The position numbers and the translations under genes were made by a program. Below, in pieces: positions 1 to 8,037 of a stretch of DNA of 27,233 nt. Every line of letters starts with the position of its first letter. Positions within the stretch are counted from its first letter, which is position 1. The DNA lies in the NCBI GenBank assembly GCA_023405135.1, contig JAEXYZ010000071.1, forward strand, positions 1 through 27,233, given 5' to 3'. The stretch comes from Bacillota bacterium. GTDB taxonomy: Bacteria > Bacillota > Bacilli > Bacillales_A > Planococcaceae. The notes under the pieces were generated by a model, which was not told where the DNA came from, made no database searches, and saw only the letters and a program-made list of their open reading frames with translations.

Positions 1-200
1 TATAGAAATATTCGGGCAAATATAGAAATATTCGGTCAAATAGAGAAATTTTTGGGTACATAGAGAAATATTCGGGCACATAGAGAAAGTTTTGGGCATA
101 TAGAGAAAGATTCGGGCACATAGAGAAAGGTTTGGGCATATAGAGAAAGTTCCGCTCATGCAGAGAAAGCATCAGTTACATAGAGTAACGTGCATATAAA
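1..200. repeat. Tandem array of 20-bp degenerate repeats
   Basis: Ten consecutive 20-base units start at positions 1, 21, 41 and so on to 181, in exact register, with consensus near TAGAGAAAgaTTCGGGCAcA. The last two or three units are degenerate and the pattern is lost after about 200. Units at 61-140 alternate between two subtypes, one with TTCGGGCACA and one with TTTGGGCATA, so a 40-bp higher-order period is visible. The array begins at the window edge and may extend further left. No open reading frame or spacer-like variation is seen. The function is unknown. Confidence 0.9.
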
Positions 201-271
201 GAGGCATCGGTTAAATAGGTTCAGAGGTATATAAACACCTTTTCGTGTCCATGAATCTGTTGAGGAAAAAA

Positions 272-305
272 ATAGATAAAGCCCCGGAAATTCGGCTTTA
301 TCTAT
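272..305 (-). terminator. Terminator of the yjbI-spxH transcript
   Basis: A perfect 12-bp inverted repeat (ATAGATAAAGCC at 272-283, GGCTTTATCTAT at 294-305) encloses a 10-base loop. Read on the minus strand the stem is followed by a T-run (the A-run at about 265-272 on the plus strand). It lies 57 bases beyond the spxH stop codon, as expected for the end of that transcript. Confidence 0.8.
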
Positions 306-361
306 GAAATAAGTAATATATAGTTAAAATAATAGATTCATAATATAAGTTCTTTAAGTTT

Positions 362-1168
362 TTATTTTTTCCGCCATAACGTAATGTCATCGTTTGAGAT
401 ACGTTCGATTTTTTGTTGTAGCATTCGTTTCTTTAATTCACGTTCGGCGTGTTGCTCAGAAATTGAATAAATTTCGGCTACATCTTGGGTTGTAAGAGAA
501 ATAAATTTTTCAAACAGTTCATCGAAAGTAGGTAGCGGTTGACATGTAATTTCTTCGTTTAACATCTCTTGTAAAATTTGAACATACACTTCATATTTAT
601 ACATGCCACTTACTTTTAATCCCTCGTCTTCAATGCGTTCATTAAAGAAAACAATGCTAGGAACTTCATCTACTTCCATTTCTCTCGTAATGTGTAAATC
701 ACATTGAAAGGCACGAGCTGCTTCCTTAGAACCAAAATCAGTAATAAATTCATCAACATCAATTTTTGATTCTTTGGCGATATCAATTAATGAACAATAT
801 GATGTTACATCTTTCGTTTTCAATAATGTGTATTCTTGCAGTTTTAATAAATATCTAGAAGCTGCTCGCTTGCCCTGTAATTCAGCTGCTTTAATGGCAA
901 TCGACGGAAGTGAAGGGTGTGTAATATCCAGTTCAACACCTGAAAGGCAACCTTTTGTACGTCTACTTAAGCAGTTTAATGAGTCAAGCTTCGTACTTAA
1001 TACATAACGCCAAGTAAAATAGTGTTCGTACTCGACCAGAAGCTTTCGTAACATCGTTTGCATTTTTAACGCTTTCTGACAAAGCGGATCAATAAAAATA
1101 TATAATTCTATCGGCTTTGTAATACTTGAAGGTGCGGCAGGTTTCGATAATAATTGGACATTATTCAC
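362..1168 (-). CDS. spxH: SpxH (YjbH) adaptor, DsbA/thioredoxin-fold
   Basis: 268 residues. This is the YjbH/SpxH adaptor, which in Bacillus subtilis binds Spx and delivers it to ClpXP, keeping the thiol-stress regulator low in unstressed cells. Recognisable blocks are FIDPLCQKALKMQ near residue 25, KAAELQGKRAASRYL near 93 and DEGLKVSGMYKYEVY near 181. Translation starts at GTG 1168 with GAGGAGG upstream, and the gene overlaps the haemoglobin stop codon by four bases, so the two are co-translated. The same gene pair is found in B. subtilis (yjbI-yjbH). One oddity is that the Cys-X-X-Cys motif of the B. subtilis protein (PLCPEC) is here PLCQKA, with only the first Cys kept. The His/Cys-rich N-terminus of the B. 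subtilis protein is also absent. The identification is firm; adaptor function is inferred from the family. Confidence 0.93.
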   Translation of the reverse strand: MNNVQLLSKPAAPSSITKPIELYIFIDPLCQKALKMQTMLRKLLVEYEHYFTWRYVLSTKLDSLNCLSRRTKGCLSGVELDITHPSLPSIAIKAAELQGKRAASRYLLKLQEYTLLKTKDVTSYCSLIDIAKESKIDVDEFITDFGSKEAARAFQCDLHITREMEVDEVPSIVFFNERIEDEGLKVSGMYKYEVYVQILQEMLNEEITCQPLPTFDELFEKFISLTTQDVAEIYSISEQHAERELKKRMLQQKIERISNDDITLWRKK

Positions 1169-1566
1169 TCTAATTCCTCCTCATCTTCATTTGGCGAATT
1201 AATCATGTGATGAGCAGTTAAGACAAGGCGTTGGTAATAAATTTCTCTAAATTTACCTTCAAGGCCTACTTCATCCATTGCCTCTTTCATACATTCAAGC
1301 CATGCTTGTGCCCGATCGGGAGTTATTTTAAATGGCATATGTCGTGCTTTTAACATTGGATGTCCATGTTCTTCTGTATATAGATTTGGCCCACCTAAAT
1401 ACTGGGTTTGAAATTGAATTTGTTTTCGTAATGTTTCAGTTAAATCTTCTGGAAAAATAGGAATTAACAGTGGATGCTTCGCAACACGATTATAAAAAGC
1501 GCGAAGGAGCTCAGAAAGTTTTTCAGCACCAATTTCCTCGTAAGGAATCGTATATTTTCGATTCAT
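1165..1566 (-). CDS. yjbI: Truncated haemoglobin, group II (YjbI)
   Basis: 133 residues from ATG 1566. This start is preferred over the longer frame reaching 1644 because AAAGGAG lies eight bases upstream and because truncated globins are about 120-135 residues long. It is a group II truncated haemoglobin, a small soluble haem protein binding oxygen or NO. Visible family blocks are the FYNRVAKHPLL helix, FQTQYLGGP, the HGHPMLKARHMPF segment holding the proximal-His region, and WLECMKEAMDE. The gene overlaps spxH by four bases. In the B. subtilis and Staphylococcus context this globin is encoded with YjbH, which links it to oxidative and nitrosative stress. That role is from the family, not from this sequence. 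Confidence 0.93.
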   Translation of the reverse strand: MNRKYTIPYEEIGAEKLSELLRAFYNRVAKHPLLIPIFPEDLTETLRKQIQFQTQYLGGPNLYTEEHGHPMLKARHMPFKITPDRAQAWLECMKEAMDEVGLEGKFREIYYQRLVLTAHHMINSPNEDEEELE

Positions 1567-1639
1567 AGGTGTAACTCCTTTACTTCTTTTATAAGTATAC
1601 GTAATGAAATATCCGTGTATCGCATACCGTATCTTTGAC

Positions 1640-1662
1640 ATCACAAGCTTTTTTTTTGTGAT
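1640..1662. other. Small hairpin upstream of yjbI
   Basis: ATCACAA at 1640-1646 and TTGTGAT at 1656-1662 form a perfect 7-bp inverted repeat around a T-rich loop, about 75 bases upstream of the yjbI start. There is no T-run after the stem on the minus strand, so it is not a convincing terminator. It could be a protein-binding palindrome in the yjbI promoter region. Function unknown. Confidence 0.35.
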
Positions 1663-1734
1663 ATATCCATTCTATCAACGTATTACTTTTTTCTCAAACA
1701 AATCGCATATTGAAAAATTAACCGATAAGTCTTA

Positions 1735-1772
1735 AAAAAGGTTATATTGAGCATTGCTTCAGCATACTCAAT
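1735..1772 (-). terminator. Terminator after yjbK-yjbJ
   Basis: The arms ATTGAGCAT (1746-1754) and ATACTCAAT (1764-1772) pair over nine positions; the single imperfect pair is G-U in the minus-strand RNA. A T-run follows on the minus strand (A-run at 1735-1740 on the plus strand). It lies 20 bases beyond the transglycosylase stop codon and separates that transcript from yjbI. Confidence 0.65.
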
Positions 1773-1792
1773 GTGCAAGACTGTATGCCTTT

Positions 1793-2542
1793 TTATGCTT
1801 TATAGTAATTTATTACTTTTTGAACATAGTTAACTGTTTCCTTAAATGGTGGAATTCCATTATATTTCGAAACATTTCCTGGGCCTGCATTGTATGCCGC
1901 TAAAGCAAGTTCAATATTGTTATCAAATTTTGTTAACATTTGGCTTAAATATTTAGTACCACCCATTATATTTTGCACTGGATTTTTTGCATCTTGAACA
2001 CCTAGAAATCTCGCAGTACTGGGCATTAGCTGCATTAAACCAGTTGCACCAGCGGAACTGACTGCATGTTCATTGAAATTTGATTCTTGTTTAATTACTG
2101 CAGCGATTAATTTTTCTGGTACTCCGTATTTTTCCGATGCTTGAGCAATTATGTCTGAATAAATACTTGCACCTGCTAATACATTTTCATATCCAGTATG
2201 ATTTAAGTAATCTTTATTTAAAATAGAATCATTATTTGTCAATAATTGATCATAATAAGAATTTGGTATGTATGATGAAGAGTTGTTAAACATGAAATTT
2301 GATAAATAGTCAGCCTTCGTTGTTGAGTCATTAGATAAAGTAGAATTTTGTAACTCAGAAATGCTACCAAGTAAATTTGCAGCATTATTTGTTGAAGCAG
2401 ATGCAGAATTGGACATCATCTCTTCAAGTAATTGTGTGAAAATAGATTGATTGTCTGTTAACGATTGAACATCTGTAGGTGAGTTTCCTATGGATTGAAT
2501 CGCTTGTAGTTCAAGCATCGTCTTCATCGATGAAATATCCAA
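1793..2542 (-). CDS. cwlQ: Lytic transglycosylase with C-terminal SLT domain (YjbJ/CwlQ-like)
   Basis: 249 residues. The C-terminal half (about residues 125-249) is a soluble lytic transglycosylase domain. The catalytic Glu lies in AAVIKQESNFNEHAVSSAGA, followed by GLMQLMPSTARFLG and ALAAYNAGPGNV, all diagnostic for this fold. It cleaves the glycan strands of peptidoglycan. The first 120 residues are Ser/Asn-rich and low in complexity, with no clear signal peptide, as in B. subtilis YjbJ (CwlQ), reported to have both muramidase and transglycosylase activity. The start is TTG 2542 with AAAGGGAG upstream; the N-terminal MDISSMKTMLELQAIQ supports it. It lies two bases after yjbK and is surely co-transcribed. 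How the protein reaches the wall is not evident from the sequence. Confidence 0.9.
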   Translation of the reverse strand: MDISSMKTMLELQAIQSIGNSPTDVQSLTDNQSIFTQLLEEMMSNSASASTNNAANLLGSISELQNSTLSNDSTTKADYLSNFMFNNSSSYIPNSYYDQLLTNNDSILNKDYLNHTGYENVLAGASIYSDIIAQASEKYGVPEKLIAAVIKQESNFNEHAVSSAGATGLMQLMPSTARFLGVQDAKNPVQNIMGGTKYLSQMLTKFDNNIELALAAYNAGPGNVSKYNGIPPFKETVNYVQKVINYYKA

Positions 2543-2544
2543 TG

Positions 2545-3135
2545 CTATCTCCCTTTCTTTTCATTAAGTGCTTTCATGAAACGAGCAATTTTCTTATCGG
2601 CTACTTGTTTTTTTATTTGGTATTCCTTTAAAAAGTCATCAAAAATTTTATGTCCTTCAATTTCGTTACTTGTTTCATATTCTACCTCATAATCGTCATG
2701 CTGCAAATAGAAAGAATGATCAAAAACAATTGTGCCGCCCTTATAAGCAAGTTCAACTCGATCTGTCGTTAAAGTTCCAAAAACACGTAATTCCTGAAGT
2801 GGAATATTTAATTCAATTAATCTCTTTTTTACAGTTGGTGCAAGGAATTTTTCACCAGCTAACATAAGTTCTGCTTGTTCCTTTGTCAATTCATCCGTCG
2901 TTTCTAAATGGGTATTTTCCGATGTTTTTTCTTTTAATGTGCAAAGGATTTTGGCCTTAGTTTCTCTTATACGGAGACCTCTTGATAAAGATTTTAATGC
3001 CATTTGTAATGTGTCAAAATAATGGTTTGTTTGTCGAACAATCATATTTTCATCTACATTAAATTGTTTTAATAAATTTTCGAACTGCTCTTTAGTTAAA
3101 ACATTTTTAAATTCAATTTCGATTTCTTGTGTCAT
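2545..3135 (-). CDS. yjbK: CYTH-domain protein (YjbK)
   Basis: 196 residues, starting at ATG 3135 with AAAGGAA upstream. The N-terminal EIEIEFKNVL carries the ExExK signature of the CYTH/triphosphate tunnel metalloenzyme fold. Other tunnel-type motifs are NHYFDT near residue 38, RGLRIRET near 53, CTLKEK near 65, a DRVEL strand near 125 and EVEYET near 150. Such proteins hydrolyse inorganic triphosphate or other triphosphorylated substrates with divalent metal; the substrate of YjbK is not established as far as I know. It is the first gene of a minus-strand unit with the transglycosylase and diverges from yjbL-relQ-nadF-yjbO, the same order as in B. subtilis. Confidence 0.9.
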   Translation of the reverse strand: MTQEIEIEFKNVLTKEQFENLLKQFNVDENMIVRQTNHYFDTLQMALKSLSRGLRIRETKAKILCTLKEKTSENTHLETTDELTKEQAELMLAGEKFLAPTVKKRLIELNIPLQELRVFGTLTTDRVELAYKGGTIVFDHSFYLQHDDYEVEYETSNEIEGHKIFDDFLKEYQIKKQVADKKIARFMKALNEKKGR

Positions 3136-3253
3136 TGTAAAATTCCTTTCTTAGATAACGAATATGATAAATTCCTTTATTCTTTTGCTCGAAAATATAC
3201 GCGGCTATGATAAAATATGTATGAAGGAATAGTGTTGAAGGGAAGTATACATA

Positions 3254-3646
3254 ATGCGCAACGTTTATATAATTGATAACTATCAAATTGTACATAATGA
3301 GCTACACTTTAGTTTAAACGAAAATGAAAGTAGAATACAAATTCAACCTGCAGGACAGCTACTAACAGATTCAGATAATTTAGCTTTTATTTACCTTGTT
3401 GAGGAAGGGGAAGGTTATAGTTATTTACAACTTCCGCAGCAATTATGGCCACAACTTGTTGAACTGTTAAAATCAAATCGTAATCCTTATTTGCTTATTG
3501 ATCAGGAACGAATCGAATTAATAAACTTTACTGATGAATTGCAGATGCTCGTGTTTAATATTGAAGGCAATGATAATTATGGGAATGAATTTGTAGAAGC
3601 TGTAGAAACAACGTTCGCAGAAATTTTACAAAGTGAGGAATTTTAA
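3254..3646 (+). CDS. yjbL: YjbL-family protein of unknown function
   Basis: 130 residues, acidic and soluble, with no membrane segment or signal peptide. It begins at ATG 3254 behind GAAGGGAAG. The sequence and its place between yjbK and relQ identify it as the B. subtilis YjbL equivalent. It alternates predicted strands with an acidic loop (VEEGEGYSYLQLP) and a helical C-terminus (EFVEAVETTFAEIL). I recognise no catalytic motif. No terminator separates it from relQ 66 bases downstream, so it is probably the first gene of the relQ-nadF-yjbO transcript. A promoter is expected in the 118 bases shared with yjbK but I could not fix one. Confidence 0.8.
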   Translation: MRNVYIIDNYQIVHNELHFSLNENESRIQIQPAGQLLTDSDNLAFIYLVEEGEGYSYLQLPQQLWPQLVELLKSNRNPYLLIDQERIELINFTDELQMLVFNIEGNDNYGNEFVEAVETTFAEILQSEEF

Positions 3647-3711
3647 TAATTATAAAGTATTAAACGTACTTTAGTGGTGTTGTTGGCTTTTCGTCGGGAG
3701 GAGGAATTTAT

Positions 3712-4386
3712 ATGGGGCAGTGGGATATTTTTTTAAGTCCTTATAAACAAGCAGTGGATGAATTGAAAATTAAGTTAAAGGGGATGCGTTCGCAATTTGG
3801 TATCTCTGGGACGACCTCCCCTATAGAATTTGTTACTGGTAGAGTAAAACCTCTTGCAAGTATTTATGACAAAACTCGTGAAAAGGGAATTCTATTTGAA
3901 CCATCACATAAATTAGCTAATGAATTACAAGATATTGCAGGCTTGCGCATTATGTGTCAGTTTGTAGATGATATTGCAACGGTAGTAAACTTAATACGAC
4001 AAAGAGATGATTTGCGGGTAATTGAAGAAAAAGATTATATTACTCATAATAAACCAAGTGGATACCGTTCCTATCATATTATTGTCGAGTATCCAGTTGA
4101 AACAATTCAAGGAAAAGTTGAAGTGTTAGCTGAAATACAAATACGGACGCTAGCAATGAATTTTTGGGCTTCGATTGAGCATTCTTTGAATTATAAATAT
4201 AAAGGGATTTTCCCAGAAGAAATAAAAAATCGATTGCAAAGCGCAGCAGAGGCAGCGTTTAAATTAGATGAAGAAATGTCATCGATACGAAGTGAAATAC
4301 AAGAGGCTCAAGTTTATTTTACAGAAAATAAAGAAGCATCTAACCCAACGATTCGAACAACTACATTGAACAAGGAGCGTGAGTAA
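3712..4386 (+). CDS. relQ: Small alarmone synthetase RelQ (YjbM)
   Basis: 224 residues, a single RelA/SpoT-type synthetase domain without hydrolase or regulatory domains, the usual size of RelQ. Motifs in order: RVKPLASIYDKTREKG (about 43), the GTP-binding block DIAGLRIMCQFVDDI (about 74), HNKPSGYRSYHIIVEYP (about 112), and EIQIRTLAMNFWASIEHSLNYK (about 142), holding the metal-binding and base-stacking residues. It transfers pyrophosphate from ATP to GDP or GTP to make (p)ppGpp; family members form tetramers. ATG 3712 has a very strong GGGAGGAGG site. The stop codon is one base before the start of the NAD kinase gene, so the two are translationally coupled. Confidence 0.95.
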   Translation: MGQWDIFLSPYKQAVDELKIKLKGMRSQFGISGTTSPIEFVTGRVKPLASIYDKTREKGILFEPSHKLANELQDIAGLRIMCQFVDDIATVVNLIRQRDDLRVIEEKDYITHNKPSGYRSYHIIVEYPVETIQGKVEVLAEIQIRTLAMNFWASIEHSLNYKYKGIFPEEIKNRLQSAAEAAFKLDEEMSSIRSEIQEAQVYFTENKEASNPTIRTTTLNKERE

Positions 4387-4387
4387 T

Positions 4388-5182
4388 TTGAGGTTTTCGA
4401 TACAATCACGCAGAGATTCCCAATCAAATGAATTGAAGGAACTCGCAAAAAAATATTTACAAGATTTTGGACTTATTTTTGATGAAGATGAGCCAGAAAT
4501 TGTTATTTCAATTGGTGGGGATGGGACATTATTACATGCCTTTCATCATCATGCAAATCGTTTAAATAAAGTAGCTTTTGTTGGGATTCATACGGGACAT
4601 TTAGGCTTTTATGCTGATTGGAAGCCTTCTGAATTAGAAAAATTAGTGCTATCAATTGCTAAAAGTGAGTTTAATGTAGTTGAATATCCATTATTAGAAG
4701 TACAAGTGCATTATCATAATTCACCATCAAAAAGGTATTTAGCTTTAAATGAAGCAACAATTAAATCACCTGATGTTACCCTCGTTATGGATATTGAATT
4801 AAACGGTGAACATTTTGAACGATTTCGTGGTGATGGACTTTGCGTTTCTACTCCTTCGGGAAGCACAGCATACAATAAAGCTTTAGGTGGTGCCATTATA
4901 CACCCTACATTACAAGCGTTCCAAATTACAGAAATGGCATCAATTAATAACCGTGTGTTTAGAACTGTTGGATCTTCACTAGTATTACCTGCCCATCATA
5001 ATTGCGCACTAATTCCAGTAAAGGATCAACAATTTACGATGACAATTGATCATATTCATTTGATTCAAAATGATTTAAAATGTGTTACGTTTAATGTAGC
5101 CACTGAAAAGGTTCGCTTTGCTCGGTTCCGTCCATTTCCTTTTTGGGAACGAGTGCATGATTCCTTCGTTTCAAATGAATAA
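4388..5182 (+). CDS. nadF: NAD kinase (NadF/PpnK, YjbN)
   Basis: 264 residues. It phosphorylates NAD to NADP with ATP or polyphosphate. Diagnostic motifs are VISIGGDGTLLHAFH (the GGDGT signature) near residue 40, VGIHTGHLGFYADW near 63, ALNEATIKS near 119, and RFRGDGLCVSTPSGSTAYNKALGGAIIHP near 144-172 (shortened here to its ends: RFRGDG ... GGAIIHP). TTG 4388 is chosen over GTG 4379 because AAGGAG at 4372-4377 lies ten bases before the TTG but immediately against the GTG, and because the product then begins MRFSIQSR, like the B. subtilis enzyme. It follows relQ by one base and yjbO begins 12 bases after its stop. Confidence 0.95.
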   Translation: MRFSIQSRRDSQSNELKELAKKYLQDFGLIFDEDEPEIVISIGGDGTLLHAFHHHANRLNKVAFVGIHTGHLGFYADWKPSELEKLVLSIAKSEFNVVEYPLLEVQVHYHNSPSKRYLALNEATIKSPDVTLVMDIELNGEHFERFRGDGLCVSTPSGSTAYNKALGGAIIHPTLQAFQITEMASINNRVFRTVGSSLVLPAHHNCALIPVKDQQFTMTIDHIHLIQNDLKCVTFNVATEKVRFARFRPFPFWERVHDSFVSNE

Positions 5183-5194
5183 TTAGGTGAAAAA

Positions 5195-6112
5195 ATGGAC
5201 AAACGATTTAGGCTAGAATTTAAAGCACAGAACGATGGAGAGCTTTTGCGAGATGCAATCAGTCGTCAAGGTATTTCAAAAAAAGGATTAACATCAATTA
5301 AATATAATGGTGGTAAAATTTTAGTGAATGGGGAAGAGAGAACAGTCCGTTATCATTTATCCAAAAACGATAATATTACCATTATATTTCCTCTCGAGGA
5401 GTTTAGTGATGGACTTATTATTGAACATGGAAAACTAAACATTGTCTATGAAGATGATGCCTTGCTCATTCTTGACAAACCACCTTTTATTAATACAATT
5501 CCATCAAGGGAGCATCCAACAGGCAGTATTGCTAATTTTATATGTGGGTATTTTAAGGACAATAATATTCCTTCGACCGTTCATATAGTCACGAGATTAG
5601 ATCGTGATACTTCTGGGTTGCTTTGTATTGCAAAACATAGCCATATCCATCATCTGATGGGATTACAGCAAAAGAATGGGCTAATTAATAAACAATATGA
5701 AGCAATTGTTCATGGTCATCTTTTGGAAGACGAACAATCGATTATTGCACCTATTGGACGGAAAGAGACGAGCATTATTGAACGAGAAGTACGAAATGAC
5801 GGGCAATTTTCCCATACAGATGTCAAATTATTAAAAACAGGTTATGCAGAAAATGGACAACCTATTTCACATGTTCGATTAAAACTCCATACTGGAAGAA
5901 CCCATCAAATTCGAGTTCATATGGCGTACATTAGCCATCCACTTGTTGGAGATGAGCTATATGGTGGAAGTCGTGAATTATTTAACAGACAAGCTCTCCA
6001 CTGTGTACTTCTAGAAATGGAGCATCCGCTAACGAATGAAAAGTTAAGTGTTACAAGTGAAATACTTGAACCGATGAAAAAAATCATGAATAATGAAGAG
6101 ATGTTCGAATAA
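5195..6112 (+). CDS. yjbO: RluA/RluD-family RNA pseudouridine synthase (YjbO)
   Basis: 305 residues. An N-terminal S4-like RNA-binding segment (about residues 15-65, with GGKILVNGEERTVRYHL) precedes the catalytic domain. The catalytic Asp is in VTRLDRDTSGLLCIAKHS (about residue 134), and the later motif LHTGRTHQIRVHMAYISHPLVGDELYG is cut here to its key words TGRTHQIRVH and HPLVGDELYG (about residues 232-255). The enzyme isomerises uridine in ribosomal or other RNA; the target of the YjbO branch is not assigned here. The ATG start has AGGTGA upstream. It is the last gene of the relQ-nadF-yjbO unit, and a terminator overlaps its stop codon. Confidence 0.93.
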   Translation: MDKRFRLEFKAQNDGELLRDAISRQGISKKGLTSIKYNGGKILVNGEERTVRYHLSKNDNITIIFPLEEFSDGLIIEHGKLNIVYEDDALLILDKPPFINTIPSREHPTGSIANFICGYFKDNNIPSTVHIVTRLDRDTSGLLCIAKHSHIHHLMGLQQKNGLINKQYEAIVHGHLLEDEQSIIAPIGRKETSIIEREVRNDGQFSHTDVKLLKTGYAENGQPISHVRLKLHTGRTHQIRVHMAYISHPLVGDELYGGSRELFNRQALHCVLLEMEHPLTNEKLSVTSEILEPMKKIMNNEEMFE

Positions 6113-6139
6113 ACAAATTTTCGAACATTTTTTTCTTTT
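6101..6139 (+). terminator. Terminator overlapping the yjbO stop codon
   Basis: ATGTTCGAA (6101-6109) pairs perfectly with TTCGAACAT (6120-6128) across a 10-base loop and is followed by a long T-rich run to 6139. The left arm is inside the last codons of yjbO. It ends the yjbL-relQ-nadF-yjbO transcript and isolates mgtE. Confidence 0.85.
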
Positions 6140-6160
6140 ATTAAAGTTTATTAAAAAGTA

Positions 6161-6189
6161 TTTACGTGAAAAGTAATTCAACATATGAT
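6161..6189 (+). promoter_or_regulatory. Probable vegetative promoter of mgtE
   Basis: TTTACG (6161-6166) and TATGAT (6184-6189) are separated by 17 bases, matching sigma-A boxes at four and five of six positions. Transcription would start about 6196, just before the GAGAGGAGGGG ribosome site. The leader is too short to hold an M-box magnesium riboswitch. Confidence 0.5.
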
Positions 6190-6213
6190 GTAGATTGAGA
6201 GGAGGGGACATGT

Positions 6214-7587
6214 ATGGTAGAACAAAATAATAATAAAGAAGTACTCTATAATGAAGATGATTTACGACAATTGTTAATAGATGGAGACATCCAGTCATTT
6301 CGTGAAATCTTCCTAGAACTTCATCCATATGATCAGGCACAATTTTATGAGAAGGTTGGACCCGACATAAGGAAAACAATCTATCAATTCTTGTCTCCTC
6401 AAGAGATGGCATTAATTTTTGAGGCAATTGAATTAGAAGACGAAGAATACGAACAATTTTTAAAAGAAATGGACACAGCTTATGGTGCAGAAATGCTTTC
6501 TTCCATGTATACCGATGATGCTGTAGACCTGTTAAATGAATTGAATGAAGAACATCGTGAAAGCTATCTTGAAATGATGGATAGTGAAACAGTTGATGAA
6601 ATTAATGAGTTGCTAGCATATGAAGAATATACTGCTGGGGCTATTATGACAACAGAATATGTTTCGATACTGGAAAATTCAACAGTACGTTCTGCAATGA
6701 CAGTTCTTCGCAATGAGGCGCCAAACGCAGAGACGATTTATTACGTATTTGTTGTGGATGATCATCATCGTTTAACAGGAGTCATTTCTTTACGTGATTT
6801 AATAGTGTCTGATGAAGATACATTAATACATGAAATTATGAATGAACGGGTTGTTTCAGTAAAAGTAACCGATGACCAAGAAGCGGTTGCGCAAATTATG
6901 AAAGATTATAATTTCTTAGCTATTCCAGTTGTTGATGAAAACCGTGAAATGCATGGGATAATAACGGTTGATGATATTATTGATGTAATTGATGAAGAAG
7001 CTTCAGACGATTATTCAAAGCTTGCAGGGGTTTCAGATATTGACGACATTGATGCGGGACCATTTAAAGCTGCGCAAAAACGTTTACCATGGCTTATTAT
7101 GCTACTATTTTTAGGTATGTTAACAGCAACATTAATGTCACAGTTTGAAGCGACATTAGAAAAAGTAGCTATGCTAGCCGTATTTATTCCTTTAATATCT
7201 GGTACATCAGGAAATAGTGGAACACAGGCTCTTGCGGTTGCTGTGCGCGGTATAGCAACAGGGGAAATTAATGAGAAAAGCAAGGCGAAAATGATTCTTC
7301 GAGAAATTTTGACGGGGTTAATAACAGGAATTGTTTGCGGACTTTTCGTTATTGGGATTATTTTCTTTTGGAAACATGCTTTTGTTGTTGGGCTTTTAGT
7401 AGGTGCAGCAATTTGTTGTTCAATCATAGTAGCAACAATTGCTGGCTCCTTTATTCCTTTGCTTATTCATAAATTAGGCGTGGATCCAGCTGTTGCATCA
7501 GGACCATTTATTACAACATTAAACGATGTAACAAGTATTCTTATTTATTTAGGATTGGCAACAACGTTTTTAAGTCAGCTTAGCTAA
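6214..7587 (+). CDS. mgtE: MgtE magnesium channel/transporter
   Basis: 457 residues, full length for MgtE. Layout: an acidic helical N-domain (about 1-125) and two CBS domains (about 135-255; YVSILENSTVRSAMTVL and HEIMNERVVSVKVTDDQEAV), then a connecting helix and about five membrane helices from residue 290. The conserved membrane motifs are FIPLISGTSGNSGTQALAVA (about residues 325-345), the RGIATGEI loop, and GPFITTLNDVTSILIY near the C-terminus. It is a homodimeric Mg2+ channel of the inner membrane; the N and CBS domains sense cytosolic Mg2+ and close the pore. It has its own promoter and strong GAGAGGAGGGG site, with no gene partner. Confidence 0.96.
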   Translation: MVEQNNNKEVLYNEDDLRQLLIDGDIQSFREIFLELHPYDQAQFYEKVGPDIRKTIYQFLSPQEMALIFEAIELEDEEYEQFLKEMDTAYGAEMLSSMYTDDAVDLLNELNEEHRESYLEMMDSETVDEINELLAYEEYTAGAIMTTEYVSILENSTVRSAMTVLRNEAPNAETIYYVFVVDDHHRLTGVISLRDLIVSDEDTLIHEIMNERVVSVKVTDDQEAVAQIMKDYNFLAIPVVDENREMHGIITVDDIIDVIDEEASDDYSKLAGVSDIDDIDAGPFKAAQKRLPWLIMLLFLGMLTATLMSQFEATLEKVAMLAVFIPLISGTSGNSGTQALAVAVRGIATGEINEKSKAKMILREILTGLITGIVCGLFVIGIIFFWKHAFVVGLLVGAAICCSIIVATIAGSFIPLLIHKLGVDPAVASGPFITTLNDVTSILIYLGLATTFLSQLS

Positions 7588-7681
7588 AACCCTTTTATTA
7601 TCGAATTCCAATAGTTGTGGGATAGATTGTATGCACGAAATATTTCATTTTGCATATTTATAGGAAAAAAGGATGTGTAAA

Positions 7682-7999
7682 GTGGAACAACCATTATTAT
7701 TTATTCCAACACCACCAGTTTATTATATTGAGCAGGAAGAAGCGTTTTTAGAGGAAAGTACTTCAGTTTATGAATTGTCAAGAACGGAGAGAATCAATCC
7801 AATTATTGCAAAACAATTAAACTATTTTACTCAGCCTGCTCGAATAAAGGCTGGCCGCTCATTAGTATTTAATTTGAAAAATAATGAAAAAATAATGGGT
7901 GTAATTGAGGGATTTGATGGTGCAAATGTAAAAATCAAAACGTATCAAGCAGTTGAAACTTTGAATGCTTCCGATATTATTTCTATTAAAATTAAATAA
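7682..7999 (+). CDS. CotO-like spore coat protein
   Basis: 105 residues from GTG 7682. This start is preferred over ATG 7673 because the AAAAAAGG site at 7665-7672 abuts that ATG but is nine bases before the GTG. The N-terminus is Pro/Tyr/Glu-rich (FIPTPPVYYIEQEEAF). The C-terminal part (about residues 45-105) ends in small beta strands, IMGVIEGFDGANVKIKT and TLNASDIISIKI, resembling the C-terminal domain of CotO coat morphogenetic proteins. In B. subtilis cotO (yjbX) sits beside cotZ and cotY, and here the next gene is CotZ/CotY-like, which supports the call. It is much shorter than B. subtilis CotO (about 227 residues), so it is a reduced or divergent member. Expression late in the mother cell is expected but no clear promoter was found. 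Confidence 0.55.
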   Translation: MEQPLLFIPTPPVYYIEQEEAFLEESTSVYELSRTERINPIIAKQLNYFTQPARIKAGRSLVFNLKNNEKIMGVIEGFDGANVKIKTYQAVETLNASDIISIKIK

Positions 8000-8037
8000 A
8001 AATACTAGAAAAATCGTCAAATTACATGAAATTTTAT

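Noticed and set aside
1..200. CRISPR array
   Set aside because: The 20-base units are directly adjacent with no unique spacers, and no cas genes are in the window.
6129..6213. M-box magnesium riboswitch before mgtE
   Set aside because: The space between the upstream terminator and the start codon is under 90 bases and already holds a promoter; no M-box sequence is visible.
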